Positions 20,234 through 29,253 of a stretch of 64,000 nt of DNA are shown here, one piece after another (position 1 is the stretch's first letter; every line of letters begins with the position of its first letter). The notes below the pieces were generated by a model. That model had not been told where the DNA came from and did not search any database. It saw only the letters and a list, made by a program, of their open reading frames with translations. Position numbers and translations under genes: made by a program. Location of the stretch: contig NZ_JMIO01000006.1 in assembly GCF_000691865.1 (NCBI RefSeq), positions 1 to 64,000 of the forward strand, read 5' to 3'. The stretch comes from Methanoculleus sp. MH98A (lineage in GTDB: Archaea; Halobacteriota; Methanomicrobia; Methanomicrobiales; Methanoculleaceae).

Positions 20234-21430
20234 ATGACAAAGCCGCCGGGGTTGGTTCTGGCATCGGTGCTCACCCTCGTCTTCATAGGCCTTGCCCCCC
20301 TGCTCCAGCCGGCGTGGCTGCTCACGCTCTTTCTCGTTCCGTTCTCACTCGTTCTCTTCCTCATCAAAGAGACACGCTACGTATCGCTCTCGATCGTCGC
20401 GCTTGCCGTGCTCTACGGGCTCGGCTGGCTCTCGACGTTCGTCTTCACCTGCACGCTCGGCATCGTCGTGATCGGGGAGGTGGTGTTTCGGCTTACCGGG
20501 GATCGGCATGCGGCGTATCTCCATCACCTGGTTGCCGCAATCGCCGTATCGGTTGCGGTGATGCTCTACCTGCAGTACGCCGCGCCGCTCGTCGCCGTGA
20601 TGGGCGTGGTCGTCGCGGTGCTCCTCCGGGCGGCCCTCCGGGGCCGGGACGATGCTTTGATGATCGAGGCGCTCGGCGTCGCGATGACCATGTTCCTCTT
20701 CGAGGAACTCAATTTCGAGGTCGACCTGACCCTTCTCGTCGCCGCGGCCGTGATAGCGTTCGGGTTCGGCTACACCTCCTACCGCGTCCGGGTGGCCGAC
20801 ATCAGCGGCCTCTTCTCGGGCGCCATGATCGGGATCATCCTCATCGTCTTCGCGGACGTCCGGTGGTTCCTGATCATGCTCACCTTCTTCATCATCGGTG
20901 CCGGGGCTACCCGCTACCGCTACGGCGATAAGGAGCAACTCGGCGTCGCCCAGGAGCACGGGGGCGTGCGCGGCTACTTTAACGTCTTCGCGAACGGTCT
21001 GGTGGCGACCGCCGCCGCCATCCTCTACGGCCTGACCGGCCAGCCGGCTTTTGCGGCGCTTTTCATGGGCAGCGTCGCTTCGGCCGCCGCCGATACCGCC
21101 GCAAGCGAGATCGGGGTCACGGGAAAGGTGCCGTACCTGATCACGACGCTCAAGCCGGTGCCGCGGGGGATGAACGGCGGGGTGACCCTGCGGGGCGAGG
21201 CCGCGGCCGTCATCGCATCCGTCCTCGTCGCCGTCGTCGCATGGGCAATGGGCGTCGCCGACCCCTGGATGGCCGCCGTCACGATCGCCGCCGGGTTCAT
21301 CGGCACCAATGTCGACAGCCTGGTGGGCGCGACGCTCGAGAACAGCGGCAGGATCGGGAACTCGGGCACGAACCTGGTCGCTACGTTCTCCGGCGGCGTC
21401 TCGGGGATGCTGATCTATATGCTCGGGTGA
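20234..21430 (+). CDS. DUF92 family integral membrane protein
   Basis: A 398-residue polytopic membrane protein (about ten hydrophobic segments). The C-terminal half has the DUF92 hallmarks SAAADTAASEIGV, PRGMNGGVTLRGE and GTNVDSLVGATLE. The family includes the plant phytyl-phosphate kinase VTE6, so a CTP- or lipid-linked prenyl phosphate kinase is a reasonable guess, but archaeal members have no proven reaction that I know of. The N-terminal half is an additional hydrophobic region with few landmarks. The gene is divergent from valS across 193 bases and is followed by a 720-base gap holding repeat copy B. Confidence 0.85.
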   Translation: MTKPPGLVLASVLTLVFIGLAPLLQPAWLLTLFLVPFSLVLFLIKETRYVSLSIVALAVLYGLGWLSTFVFTCTLGIVVIGEVVFRLTGDRHAAYLHHLVAAIAVSVAVMLYLQYAAPLVAVMGVVVAVLLRAALRGRDDALMIEALGVAMTMFLFEELNFEVDLTLLVAAAVIAFGFGYTSYRVRVADISGLFSGAMIGIILIVFADVRWFLIMLTFFIIGAGATRYRYGDKEQLGVAQEHGGVRGYFNVFANGLVATAAAILYGLTGQPAFAALFMGSVASAAADTAASEIGVTGKVPYLITTLKPVPRGMNGGVTLRGEAAAVIASVLVAVVAWAMGVADPWMAAVTIAAGFIGTNVDSLVGATLENSGRIGNSGTNLVATFSGGVSGMLIYMLG

Positions 21431-21612
21431 TGGGGCGCGGGGGTTCCGGTGCGGTTTTTAAAGGGTATAGTCCGCTGACTGTAAGTATCCGGGCGGATCG
21501 TGGAGCAAAATGCCATGTCTCGCAAAGTACTGTCCTTTGAGACATCGTTCAACCCCTTGCACGGATTACCATCGGCTTCGCACCTTCGATACTCTAGCTC
21601 CGTTTCTCCGAA

Positions 21613-21992
21613 CCATCGCTTATCGCCACGCACTGCCCCCGCCCCTCGCGGGCGGGGTGCGACGCTCCGCTAGGAACGACCGCCGCAGGACGGGAGTTTG
21701 AGAAGCCATCAGGCTTCGAGGAGCAGAGTTTGAGCACCGAAGGTGCGAGTGAGGAGCGCGAAGCACGGGCGGGGTGCGACGGACAGACCGTCCGGAGCTT
21801 GAGAAGACCGGAGGTATTCGAGTGGGGGTTACAGGTGTCCTTTTGTGCGGTAGAGACAGGGGAGGGGGGATGCTCCCCCCTCAAAGGCCTTCGGCCTTCT
21901 CGTGCTCCGTTCCTGTCGGAACATCGCACTCCCCGTCAGCCCCACCCCCAACGGCGATATCTCCTCGAAAGCCGTGCATGGGTGTACTATCA
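21613..21992 (+). repeat. GC-rich modular palindromic repeat, copy B
   Basis: The longest copy. It begins with TATCGCCACG and ends ACGGCGATATC then CTCGAAAGCCGTGCATGGG, so the ends are inverted. Inside are GCACCGAAGGTGC, GAGAAGACC, the long match to copy A (CGAGTGGGGGTTACAGGT, GTAGAGACAGGGGAGGGGG), and CCCCGTCAGCCCCACCCCC. The remaining bases of the 21431-22152 gap before and after it (about 180 and 160 bases) show no gene. Confidence 0.8.
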
Positions 21993-22152
21993 GATACACA
22001 GGACGGAACCTGCAGGTAGAGGGTCAGAACGAAGAATGTGCGGGAAACAATGAGGAGCCGTTTCAGATGATGCGGCAGGAAAAATCTAGAAGATATTAGA
22101 TATCAAAAACCCAGCACTGGAGAAAAGGAAGTATAATTCCCGTCCAGCCACG

Positions 22153-22983
22153 TCAGTACTTATACCAGCGCCCCTTCTCGTCGTACTCCCCCTGTTCTGC
22201 CTGCACAGCACCGGCGTGGTTTTTGAAGAAACTCGCCTTGTAGGCGTAGAGAAAGACCGAGAAGAGCACGATCACGACCGCATAGACGATTGCGGTGATC
22301 CATATCCCCTCCGTCCCGATGAGCGCGAGGATATCTTCCGGCATCACCGCCTGGAGTTCCTCGGGGCTCATGCTGACGAGCGGCTCGAGTTTTTCCAGGA
22401 GGAGAGCAGTCCAGGCAAAGGAGCCGGCGAACCAGAGTACCAGGAAGGTAACGATGTTCACCAGGTAGAAGACCAGAACCCTGCCGAGATTGTTCATGAC
22501 GAACTCGACACTCCGCCGGATCGACTCGAAGACGCCCGTCTCCTCAAAGACCGCCACGGTGTCGTAGAAGAACGTGAAGAAGGCGATGGAAAGGATGACC
22601 CCGAAGAGGAGCGCTGCCATGTTTGCGGCGGCTCCGGCGCCGAGGAGCGCGAGCGGTATCGAGAGCAGGAAGAGTGTCAGGATGACCGCGAAGAAGATAA
22701 CCAGCGCCGGCAGGAGTATCCGGAAGTAGTAGGTCTTGCCCGACTGTACGAACTCCCCGACGGAGAATGCCTCACCCTTAACCATGCCGTAGACGCCGCC
22801 GGCCAGGAAGGGCAGTGCGAGCCCCAACAGCAGCAGCAGGGGTTCCATATAAAACGTCTCGCCTGAGATCATGATGATGGCGGTTGCAAAGAAGAAACCG
22901 CCTATGGCAAGCCCTATCGACCATATGAGAGGTTGCCGGAGGAGTCCGGCGGCATTGCCGACCGATTCGAGCGTCATGCTCAC
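22153..22983 (-). CDS. Conserved membrane protein (DUF7847-like)
   Basis: A 276-residue protein with about six membrane segments, resembling archaeal membrane proteins of the YciC/DUF7847 type that bear long glycine-free helices and amphipathic linkers. Visible landmarks are LLGLALPFLAGGVYGMVKGE, FFYDTVAVFEETGVFESIRR (a soluble helix typical of this group) and a Tyr- and Lys-rich C-terminus (YDEKGRWYKY). The start overlaps the stop of the pyruvate-kinase-domain gene by 4 bases, so they are co-translated. Function unknown. Confidence 0.7.
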   Translation of the reverse strand: MSMTLESVGNAAGLLRQPLIWSIGLAIGGFFFATAIIMISGETFYMEPLLLLLGLALPFLAGGVYGMVKGEAFSVGEFVQSGKTYYFRILLPALVIFFAVILTLFLLSIPLALLGAGAAANMAALLFGVILSIAFFTFFYDTVAVFEETGVFESIRRSVEFVMNNLGRVLVFYLVNIVTFLVLWFAGSFAWTALLLEKLEPLVSMSPEELQAVMPEDILALIGTEGIWITAIVYAVVIVLFSVFLYAYKASFFKNHAGAVQAEQGEYDEKGRWYKY

Positions 22984-23570
22984 CGGTTCCTCGGCATTGC
23001 GACGATCTCGCGCACCTGCAGATCGAAGAACGACGCGGTATGCGCGGGACGGATGACGCAGACGGTGTCGGCCCCGGTTGCGGTGCCCCCGACCGCGATC
23101 ACCTCTTCATCGACGCCGACCGCGCCCTGGTCCGCCGCGATGAGGACGCACTCCACCGCGACCTTCAGGCCGACCGCGACGATTCGCCGCAGGGCCTCGG
23201 CGATTGCTTCCGTGCGGGAACTCCCGCCGAGTTTCGGTGAGCGGGATATCGCGCGTTCGAGCCCGGAGAGCGCGTGCGTCCCGGTGACGATCTTCGCGCC
23301 CCCAGCCCGGAGGGTCTCGGCCGCTTCCGGCGAGAACTGCCACTCGCCGGGCTTTGAGAACCCGACCACGTAGGTGACGACGATCAGCTCAAGGTCCGTT
23401 CCTGCCATAGCGTCCCGGAAGGCAAGCGCCGTCCGGCCGCTGCTGCTCGCGACAACGACCTTTTTGACGCCGAGTTCCCGTGCCCGCTCGACGGCGAACC
23501 GGGCGGCGTCATGGGTATTCTCTCTACCCGGCGCATCGAAGTAATAGGTATTCCGGGTTACGAAGCTCAT
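22980..23570 (-). CDS. Stand-alone pyruvate kinase C-terminal (alpha/beta) domain protein
   Basis: A 196-residue protein made only of the alpha/beta regulatory domain found at the C-terminus of pyruvate kinase: ENTHDAARFAVERARELG, KKVVVASSSGRTALAFRD, VVTYVVGFSKPGEWQF, and a glycine-rich VAVGGTATGADTVCVI ending. The catalytic barrel is absent, so it cannot be a pyruvate kinase; archaeal stand-alone versions are of unknown role and may bind a nucleotide or phosphosugar. It overlaps the downstream membrane protein gene by 4 bases. It is divergent from ychF with about 150 bases between. Confidence 0.85.
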   Translation of the reverse strand: MSFVTRNTYYFDAPGRENTHDAARFAVERARELGVKKVVVASSSGRTALAFRDAMAGTDLELIVVTYVVGFSKPGEWQFSPEAAETLRAGGAKIVTGTHALSGLERAISRSPKLGGSSRTEAIAEALRRIVAVGLKVAVECVLIAADQGAVGVDEEVIAVGGTATGADTVCVIRPAHTASFFDLQVREIVAMPRNR

Positions 23571-23722
23571 GCAGTCATGTTGTCGTTGCTCCTAATTGAA
23601 TCTCCCGTACCGATGATTGGGGCTGCAACGGCACGGCCAGGGTCGCTATGGCGGGGAAAGAAGGTGATAAATGGTGGATGGCCCAACACTACTCTCAACC
23701 GAACGGTGCGGTAGGAGTTCTC

Positions 23723-24892
23723 ATGATCACACTGGCCATTGCAGGAAAACCAAACTGTGGGAAATCAACGTTTTTCAGGGCGGCGACCCTCGCCCAGGCA
23801 GAGATTGCCAATTACCCGTTCACGACCATCGACGCAAACCACGGCGTCGCGTACGTCCGGACAGCCTGCCCATGCCAGGAGATGCATGTCCCATGCGAGA
23901 ACTGCCGGGACGGGGTCAGGTTCATCCCGGTCGGGCTGATCGACGTGGCGGGCCTCGTCCCCGAGGCGCACCTCGGGCGGGGGCTCGGCAACCAGTTCCT
24001 CGACAACCTCCGGCAGGCGGACGCCATCCTCCAGATCGTCGATGCCAGCGGGGCGACGGACGCTGAAGGGAACCCGGTCGATATCGGCTCGCGCGACCCG
24101 GTGAAGGATATCGAGTTCCTCCAGTACGAGATGTCGATGTGGATGTACGGCATCCTCTCGCGGAACTGGGCGAAACTCGTGCGGCAGGCCCAGTCGAGGG
24201 ACTTCTCTCTTGCGGCGGCGATCGCCGAGGTCTTTGCCGGCCTCGGGATCACCTACGAGCACGTCCGCGACGCCACCGAGGCAGTCGGAGTCGAGCTCCG
24301 GACCGCCGGGGAGGAGGACCTGATCCGGTTCTGCCGGGAGCTGATGACGATCAGCAAGCCGATGCTGATCGTCGGGAACAAGGCCGACCAGGCACCGGAG
24401 GAGTGCCTTGAGCGGCTCGCGAATCACGACGTCGTCTTTGCAAGCGCCGCAGGCGAACTTGCGATCCGGATGGCCGCAGAGGGGAAGTTCGTCCGCTACC
24501 TCCCCGGCGACAGGAACTTCACCGAGAACCCCGGGGCGAACCTCAACGCCGCGCAGCGTGCCGGGCTCTCAAAGGTCGCGGAGTTCATGCAGACGTTCGA
24601 CGGCACCGGGGTTCAGAAGGCGCTGGACGCCGCGGTCTTCAACCTCCTTGATCGGATCGTCGTATTCCCGGTCGAGGACGAGCACAAACTCACCGACGGC
24701 AAGGGCAGGGTTCTCCCCGACGCGTTCCTCATGAAGCGCGGCTCGACCCCTCGCGACCTCGCCTACCAGGTTCACACCGATATCGGCGAGGGGTTCCTGT
24801 ATGCCATCGACGCGAAGACCGGGATGCGGATCAAGGACACACAGGAACTGAAGAACGGCGACATTATCAAGATCGTCAGCGTCCGGAAGTGA
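23723..24892 (+). CDS. YchF/Obg-family GTP-binding protein
   Basis: TRAFAC-class GTPase/ATPase (389 aa) of the archaeal YchF type, which associates with ribosomes. The G1 motif GKPNCGKST covers residues 8-16, followed by the G2 NYPFTTID, G3 DVAGLVPEAHLGRG, G4 VGNKAD, and a C-terminal TGS domain (about 315-389, ending GDIIKIVSVRK). The cysteine-bearing insert CPCQEMHVPCENCRDG after G2 (residues about 53-68) is typical of the archaeal form and may bind metal. ATG 23723 is chosen for its ribosome site GGAG 7 bases before; the open frame runs up to 23648. Confidence 0.92.
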   Translation: MITLAIAGKPNCGKSTFFRAATLAQAEIANYPFTTIDANHGVAYVRTACPCQEMHVPCENCRDGVRFIPVGLIDVAGLVPEAHLGRGLGNQFLDNLRQADAILQIVDASGATDAEGNPVDIGSRDPVKDIEFLQYEMSMWMYGILSRNWAKLVRQAQSRDFSLAAAIAEVFAGLGITYEHVRDATEAVGVELRTAGEEDLIRFCRELMTISKPMLIVGNKADQAPEECLERLANHDVVFASAAGELAIRMAAEGKFVRYLPGDRNFTENPGANLNAAQRAGLSKVAEFMQTFDGTGVQKALDAAVFNLLDRIVVFPVEDEHKLTDGKGRVLPDAFLMKRGSTPRDLAYQVHTDIGEGFLYAIDAKTGMRIKDTQELKNGDIIKIVSVRK

Positions 24893-24980
24893 TCTGCGGG
24901 CACGGAGAAACCTACCTCAACTCCTCCGTGCCCCGGCGGGCGAACCGGCATCTCCGGAGCGCCGGTATAAACCGGCAGAC

Positions 24981-24989
24981 ATTTATATG
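24981..24989 (+). promoter_or_regulatory. TATA box of the 25013 gene
   Basis: ATTTATATG is centred about 27 bases before ATG 25013, predicting a leaderless transcript. Confidence 0.6.
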
Positions 24990-25012
24990 GATTTGAGAAA
25001 TATTCGATCATC

Positions 25013-25333
25013 ATGAGCGGCGAGGTCTACCAGGCGCAGGTCCTCCGGAACTTCTTCGACACCATCACCGGAACGGACAGGAACCTGACCCGGATCTACA
25101 TGTGCGTGATGAGCCTCGCCAAGCTCCGCATGGAGTCACCCGAGAGGATGACGTTCCTCGTGGACCAGCTCCGCAAGTCCAAACAGAAGCGGGAACTCTC
25201 GGTCGATATCATCGATTATATGTGCGACGTGGCGCGTGATCTCGAACTCGTCACCATCCAGACCGCGTTCGGCGTGAAAGACATCAACGCGGTCTCCGAC
25301 GAGTTCAGCGGGATCAGCCTCGACTCGCTCTGA
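25013..25333 (+). CDS. Conserved hypothetical protein, all-helical
   Basis: A 106-residue soluble, helix-rich protein with no family I recognise. It opens MSGEVYQAQVLRNFFDTI, has a middle SLAKLRMESPERMTFLVDQL, and a basic-acidic linker RKSKQKRELSVDIIDYM, ending in a short acidic tail. Codon use is high in third-position G+C like neighbours, and a well-placed TATA box and a T-run after the stop support it as a real gene. It is monocistronic between ychF and the repeat copy C region. Confidence 0.75.
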   Translation: MSGEVYQAQVLRNFFDTITGTDRNLTRIYMCVMSLAKLRMESPERMTFLVDQLRKSKQKRELSVDIIDYMCDVARDLELVTIQTAFGVKDINAVSDEFSGISLDSL

Positions 25334-25453
25334 TTTTTTTGCCCTGAATGAGGCACGGTTTTTCCAAGGAGTTGTTACTCTCTTTCGTTGGCCTCCGGTG
25401 CGTTGCGTTTTGGGCGATTGCCGGAACGGGTATGAACGTGGCAAGATTCTGTA

Positions 25454-25565
25454 CAGTGGACTGTGGGGATATCGCCACGGAGGGGGGTGGGGACAGGGGA
25501 GGGGGGAATACTCCCCCCTCCCCGTCAGCCCCTCCCCCAAGGGCGATAGCCACCACGGTCCACTG
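25454..25565 (+). repeat. GC-rich palindromic repeat, copy C (short form)
   Basis: A 112-base compact copy. The ends are inverted repeats: CAGTGGACTGTGG plus ATATCGCC at the left against GGGCGATAGCCACCACGG plus TCCACTG at the right. The centre is GGGGAGGGGGGAATACTCCC followed by CCCCGTCAGCCCCTCCCCC. It lacks the GCACCGAAGGTGC hairpin modules of copies A, B and D, so it looks like the minimal core. The rest of the 25334-25681 gap shows no gene. Confidence 0.8.
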
Positions 25566-25681
25566 CACCGGGCTTTCCCCTCGCTTCAGTCGCCCTGTTC
25601 GTCGTGGCTAACTCACAACTTCAGGCGTATAATCCAGGGTATTTGCAGTCTCACTCACTCGAAATAGTATCCAAACCCCCC

Positions 25682-26973
25682 TCACTTCGGCTTATACCGC
25701 CCCCACTTCTCCAGCGCCTCCCGAAGCGCCGTGGCCTTCTTCGCCTTATCCTCGAGCGTTTCGCCGTCCTTCCAGGCCTCGACCGCCTGCATGGTGGCCT
25801 CGGCGCCCGCCCGCGTGCCTTCGGGTGGCCGTGGATGCCGCCGCTGACGAGGAGAACGAGTTCGGTGCCGTAGATATCGAGCACGTCCGGCACGAGCCCG
25901 GGGTGGAGACCGCCCGAAGATGCCGGGAAGGCGCTCTTGATGTTGCCCCAGTCCTGGTCGAGGGCCATGTGGTCGACGGCGTCCATGTGGTTCTCCCGGA
26001 GCATATCCGCAAGCACCGTGACCTCCGCCCGGGTGCCGACCAGTTTGCCCACAGCGGTTCCGGTGTGGATCTGCGAAACACCGATGAGCCGCATCATCTT
26101 CGCCAGGAACTGCATCGTGATCCCGTGCCTCTCGTCCCGGTCGAAGGCCGCGTGCATCGCCCGGTGGGCGTGGATCGCGAGCCCGAGGTCGGAGCAGTAG
26201 TCCCGGAGGGTCGCGACGGCCGCCGTTCCGGCCACCACGACGTCGATCATCGCGTAGTTCCAGCCGTAGTCCGCAAGCATCTTCGCCCGCTTCTCCATCG
26301 TCTCGGTATCGGCCGTGATGTTGATGAACGCGGACTTTTTCTCGCCGGTCTCCTGCTCGGCCCTATCCCGCATCTTCGTCATCGCCCGGACGCGGTCTTC
26401 GAACCGGTTGAACGGGTGGGACGTCAGGTTCTCGTCGTCCTTGACGAAGTCGAACCCGCCCATCCAGGTCTCGTAACCGATCTCTGCGTGCTCTTCGGCG
26501 GTGAACCCCACCTTCGGCTTCGCCACCGCGCCCGTGAGCGGCCGCCCCCGAACACTCATCATATCGCGTATGCCTTCAATGCCGAAGTGTGGACCCTTGA
26601 AGTGCCGGAGGTATTCGGCGGGGAACGAGGCATCGATCAGCCGGAGGCGGTCGAGCGCCTTCATCCCGAAGACGTTCCCGGCGATCCCGCTCAGGAGCTG
26701 GGCCGCGTTCCCCTCCTCCCAGAGGGCGAGGGGGTAGGCGATCTTCACGTAATTCCCCTCGATCTCGAACGCCTTCGCCTGGAGGTCCCGCATCCGGGGC
26801 GGCAGGGTAAAGAGCGTGGTCCAGGTTCCGGTCGAGCTCTCCGACGCGATGCGCCCGACTGCCTCCTCCCTGCTGATCCCCTCCGCCGGCTCGAAGTAGT
26901 AGAGGGCTACGAGTTCGTCCGGGCCGGGAGTGTGGTTTAAATCAACAAACTCTTCGTACCAGTCAATCGCCAT
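25682..26973 (-). CDS. rbcL: Form III RuBisCO large subunit, interrupted by a one-base deletion
   Basis: Archaeal form III ribulose-1,5-bisphosphate carboxylase, which in methanogens uses RuBP from AMP/nucleoside salvage or a reductive hexulose-phosphate route. The active-site Lys segment GGFDFVKDDENL, the LTGAVAKPKVGF loop, HAHRAMHAAF and LLVSGGIHGHP are present. The frame breaks near 25818: AAGGCACG reads KARGRAPR, while adding one G (AAGGGCACG) gives PKGTRAGAEATMQAVEAW and a normal end KYKPK with stop at 25682. ATG 26973 has GGTGAT 4 bases upstream. No small subunit is present or expected. It is divergent from the alpha/beta hydrolase. Restored length is about 430 residues. Confidence 0.92.
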
Positions 26974-27113
26974 AAAATCACCTTTTGAAGTGAAGGGGTT
27001 CCGGGGTGAAAAACCTTCCATTCGGAGCAGGGTAAAGAACGCTGCAATCACTTTCTCCCCGCAGGCGCCAGGTTTATCTGCCGGCGGGTCGAGAGGAAAG
27101 CAGAAGGAGTCTT

Positions 27114-27950
27114 ATGGAACGAACCGCCGATAATTTGCGCCCGCTCTTCGATTACGATGCAGAGAGACCGCCCGCGATTGAGATTGCCGGCACCGACGTC
27201 TCGGTCAGCGACCTGACCTACCAGTCCGCCCCGGATCGGGGGGTTCGGGCCTACCTGGTGGCCCCGGCAGAAGTTGACCGGTCGAAACGCTCCGCTGCCA
27301 TTCTCTTCCTCCACCCGGGACTTGGTTCCCGCGCCACGTTCCTCGCCGAGGCCGTGGCCCTTGCCGGGATGGGTGCGGCCTCCCTGCTCGTCGACGCTCC
27401 CTGGGCCGCCGATACGGCAGCAGCCTGGGGTCAGGCAGTCACGGATCCCGAGGAGGCCGTGCGGGAGCATAACCGGACGGTGATCGACCTTCGCCGGGGG
27501 ATAGATCTCCTCGTAGCGCAGCCGGGCGTCGATCCGGACCGGATCGGGTTCGTGGGCCACAGTGTCGGGGCGCTTTTCGGGGCGGTGCTCGCCGGCGTCG
27601 ATCGGCGTCTTGCGGCCGCCGTCCTGATGGCGGGCACCGGAAGGTTTGCCGACGTCGCCGCGGTGAACCTGCCCGATTTGCGGGGCGAGAGGCTCGAGCA
27701 TTACCGCCGGACGCTCGCGGAACTCGATCCTGCCGTCTGGGTCGGCCGTGCCGCACCCACCCCGCTCTTCTTCCAGGCCGCTCTTCGCGACGAGTTCTTC
27801 ACGGAGGAGCAGGCCCGGGAGTTCTTCGAGCAGGCGAGCGAACCGAAGTCGCTCGAGTGGTACGACGCGGGCCATTTCCTTGACGAAGCGGCCCGCCGCG
27901 ACCGTATCGCGTGGCTGGCCGGGGTGCTCTCGCTGGAGCGTTCCCGGTAG
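27114..27950 (+). CDS. Alpha/beta hydrolase (dienelactone hydrolase-like)
   Basis: A 278-residue alpha/beta-hydrolase-fold protein. The nucleophile elbow is GHSVGALFG (Ser near 146), the oxyanion region is FLHPGLGSRATFL near 64, and the catalytic His is probably in YDAGHFLDEAA near 255; the Asp is likely in the LRDEFFTEEQ strand end. No signal peptide. The preceding AAGGAG ribosome site (spacing about 5) fixes ATG 27114. The substrate is not deducible. It is divergent from rbcL by 140 bases. Confidence 0.8.
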   Translation: MERTADNLRPLFDYDAERPPAIEIAGTDVSVSDLTYQSAPDRGVRAYLVAPAEVDRSKRSAAILFLHPGLGSRATFLAEAVALAGMGAASLLVDAPWAADTAAAWGQAVTDPEEAVREHNRTVIDLRRGIDLLVAQPGVDPDRIGFVGHSVGALFGAVLAGVDRRLAAAVLMAGTGRFADVAAVNLPDLRGERLEHYRRTLAELDPAVWVGRAAPTPLFFQAALRDEFFTEEQAREFFEQASEPKSLEWYDAGHFLDEAARRDRIAWLAGVLSLERSR

Positions 27951-28128
27951 CGGGAAAGAAGGGGCAATTGCTACGAATGCAATTTTTTGTTATAAAGGGT
28001 AAACATTTTTATGTGGTGAGTTCTTACCCATACGTGGCCAGGCGACGACGGAACCTGCCTGCGCCTCGTCCACCCACCCTGCAGCGCGCTACTGCATGTC
28101 CTTCATACACCCCGATCACTTTTTAGCG

Positions 28129-28470
28129 TCACTCGGAGATCCCGTCGAGAACCTTCTCGATCCGGTCCACCTTTGCCTCGATCCGGTCCATCGACTGCCG
28201 CAACATCTGGAGTTCCCCGCCGGCCGCACCGCTCTTCTGTCCCGCCGCACTCGCAATCTGGTCTTCGATCCACTCCTTGAGCCTTACGACGATGATGAAA
28301 AGCAGCGTCAGAACACCAAGATTAATGATAACGTAGACGGAACCGGCAAGCACGGTGTTCAAAGAGTTCGAATCGCCAAACAAGCCGTTGATAAGGCAGA
28401 TGATCACGAGCAATGCAATAACGGCGCCCCACAGCGCCTTCAGGTAGAGTTTCCACCTATCCTGTCTCAT
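28129..28470 (-). CDS. Small two-helix membrane protein with coiled-coil tail
   Basis: A 113-residue protein with two membrane segments (ALWGAVIALLVIICLINGLF and VYVIINLGVLTLLFIIVV) and a soluble C-terminus that is a short coiled-coil (ELQMLRQSMDRIEAKVDRIEK). Function is unknown. It overlaps the end of the ArsR-like regulator by 14 bases, so the pair is translated together and the regulator probably controls it. This resembles other archaeal HTH plus membrane-protein pairs, but I recognise no named family. Confidence 0.75.
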   Translation of the reverse strand: MRQDRWKLYLKALWGAVIALLVIICLINGLFGDSNSLNTVLAGSVYVIINLGVLTLLFIIVVRLKEWIEDQIASAAGQKSGAAGGELQMLRQSMDRIEAKVDRIEKVLDGISE

Positions 28471-28780
28471 CCTTTGACCTCTCTAATGACACAATCAAAT
28501 CCAGGTTCAGCACCACCTCAAACGGCACCGCCCGGTAGCACCTCCGGAGATACGGGGGTTCGTCCGACGTCCTGCTGTTCCCTTCCGCAAAACCGAGTTT
28601 CTCGAGCTGCCGGAGATAAATGGCGGCCAGCGGGCGCGATATGCCGAGCTCTTCGGCGACCTCGCGGGCATACTTCTCTTCGGCCGCGATTGCCCCGAGT
28701 ACGGCAAGTCGCTGCTCGTTCCCGAGCAGGGAGAGCAGCCGCGCCAGTTCGGGAAGGGTGCTGAAAGACAATGTCAACAT
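28457..28780 (-). CDS. ArsR-family winged-helix regulator
   Basis: A 107-residue single-domain winged helix (ELARLLSLLGNEQRLAVLGAI, REVAEELGISRPLAAIYL, RQLEKLGFAEGN, RCYRAVPFEVVLNLD). It has no cysteine metal pair, so sensing may be by another ligand or by its membrane partner. The ATG sits inside a perfect inverted repeat (28779-28802), so autorepression at its own start is likely. It overlaps the downstream membrane protein gene by 14 bases. Confidence 0.85.
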   Translation of the reverse strand: MLTLSFSTLPELARLLSLLGNEQRLAVLGAIAAEEKYAREVAEELGISRPLAAIYLRQLEKLGFAEGNSRTSDEPPYLRRCYRAVPFEVVLNLDLIVSLERSKDETG

Positions 28781-28802
28781 GTGTTAATTATTTTTTACAC
28801 AT
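28779..28802 (-). promoter_or_regulatory. Inverted-repeat operator at the arsR-like start
   Basis: ATGTGT (28779-28784) and ACACAT (28797-28802) flank 12 A+T-rich bases that include a possible TATA element. The left arm overlaps the start codon, so a bound dimer would block both the promoter region and translation start. Confidence 0.6.
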
Positions 28803-28998
28803 ATGAGTGTTGCGATACCGCATCCTGTACGCCGCCGGGATCTCTATCGTCTCGCCACGCAGAGCGAAGGTAGTATGACCGAACGTATCGGGGAACCAGA
28901 CGTTACGTGGAGGTCGGGTTCGGGGAGAACTTCCGGGAGGCATATGCCGCCCCGGAATCGTCCGGTGGATCAGGATAGGTGGGTGTAGGAGATCCACG

Positions 28999-29232
28999 TT
29001 ACGCGTTCTCCCCGCCGGCATCGGATCCGGCCTTATGCGGTTGATGGCATCTGCATGGGCATCGGCCGGACCCGGGGTATTCGGGGCAATCACAGTACAT
29101 GCCTGCGTGGTTTCGGCCGTGGATCTTCTCCGGTTCGCCGCACATGCCGGAAGCACGGTGACTGCCGGGAAGAACCGCTTCCGGCCCGATAAACACGTTG
29201 CCCCTGCGGTGGGAATAGTTCCGCACCGGCAT
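28999..29232 (-). CDS. Small cysteine-rich protein, undescribed
   Basis: A 77-residue protein beginning MPVRNYSHRRGNVFIGPE. The C-terminal half has MCGEP, YCDCPEY and RCPCRCHQPHKAG, six Cys in all plus several His, suggesting a bound metal or cluster; no known zinc-finger or ferredoxin spacing fits. Third positions are mostly G or C across the frame, as in neighbours. A TATA box (29254-29262) is centred 26 bases before the ATG, so it would be a leaderless monocistron. It stands between the ArsR pair and the PIN gene. A longer competing ORF (28788-29417) on the same strand looks non-coding. Confidence 0.5.
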   Translation of the reverse strand: MPVRNYSHRRGNVFIGPEAVLPGSHRASGMCGEPEKIHGRNHAGMYCDCPEYPGSGRCPCRCHQPHKAGSDAGGENA

Positions 29233-29253
29233 ACAGGAGTCGCGTCGGACGAT

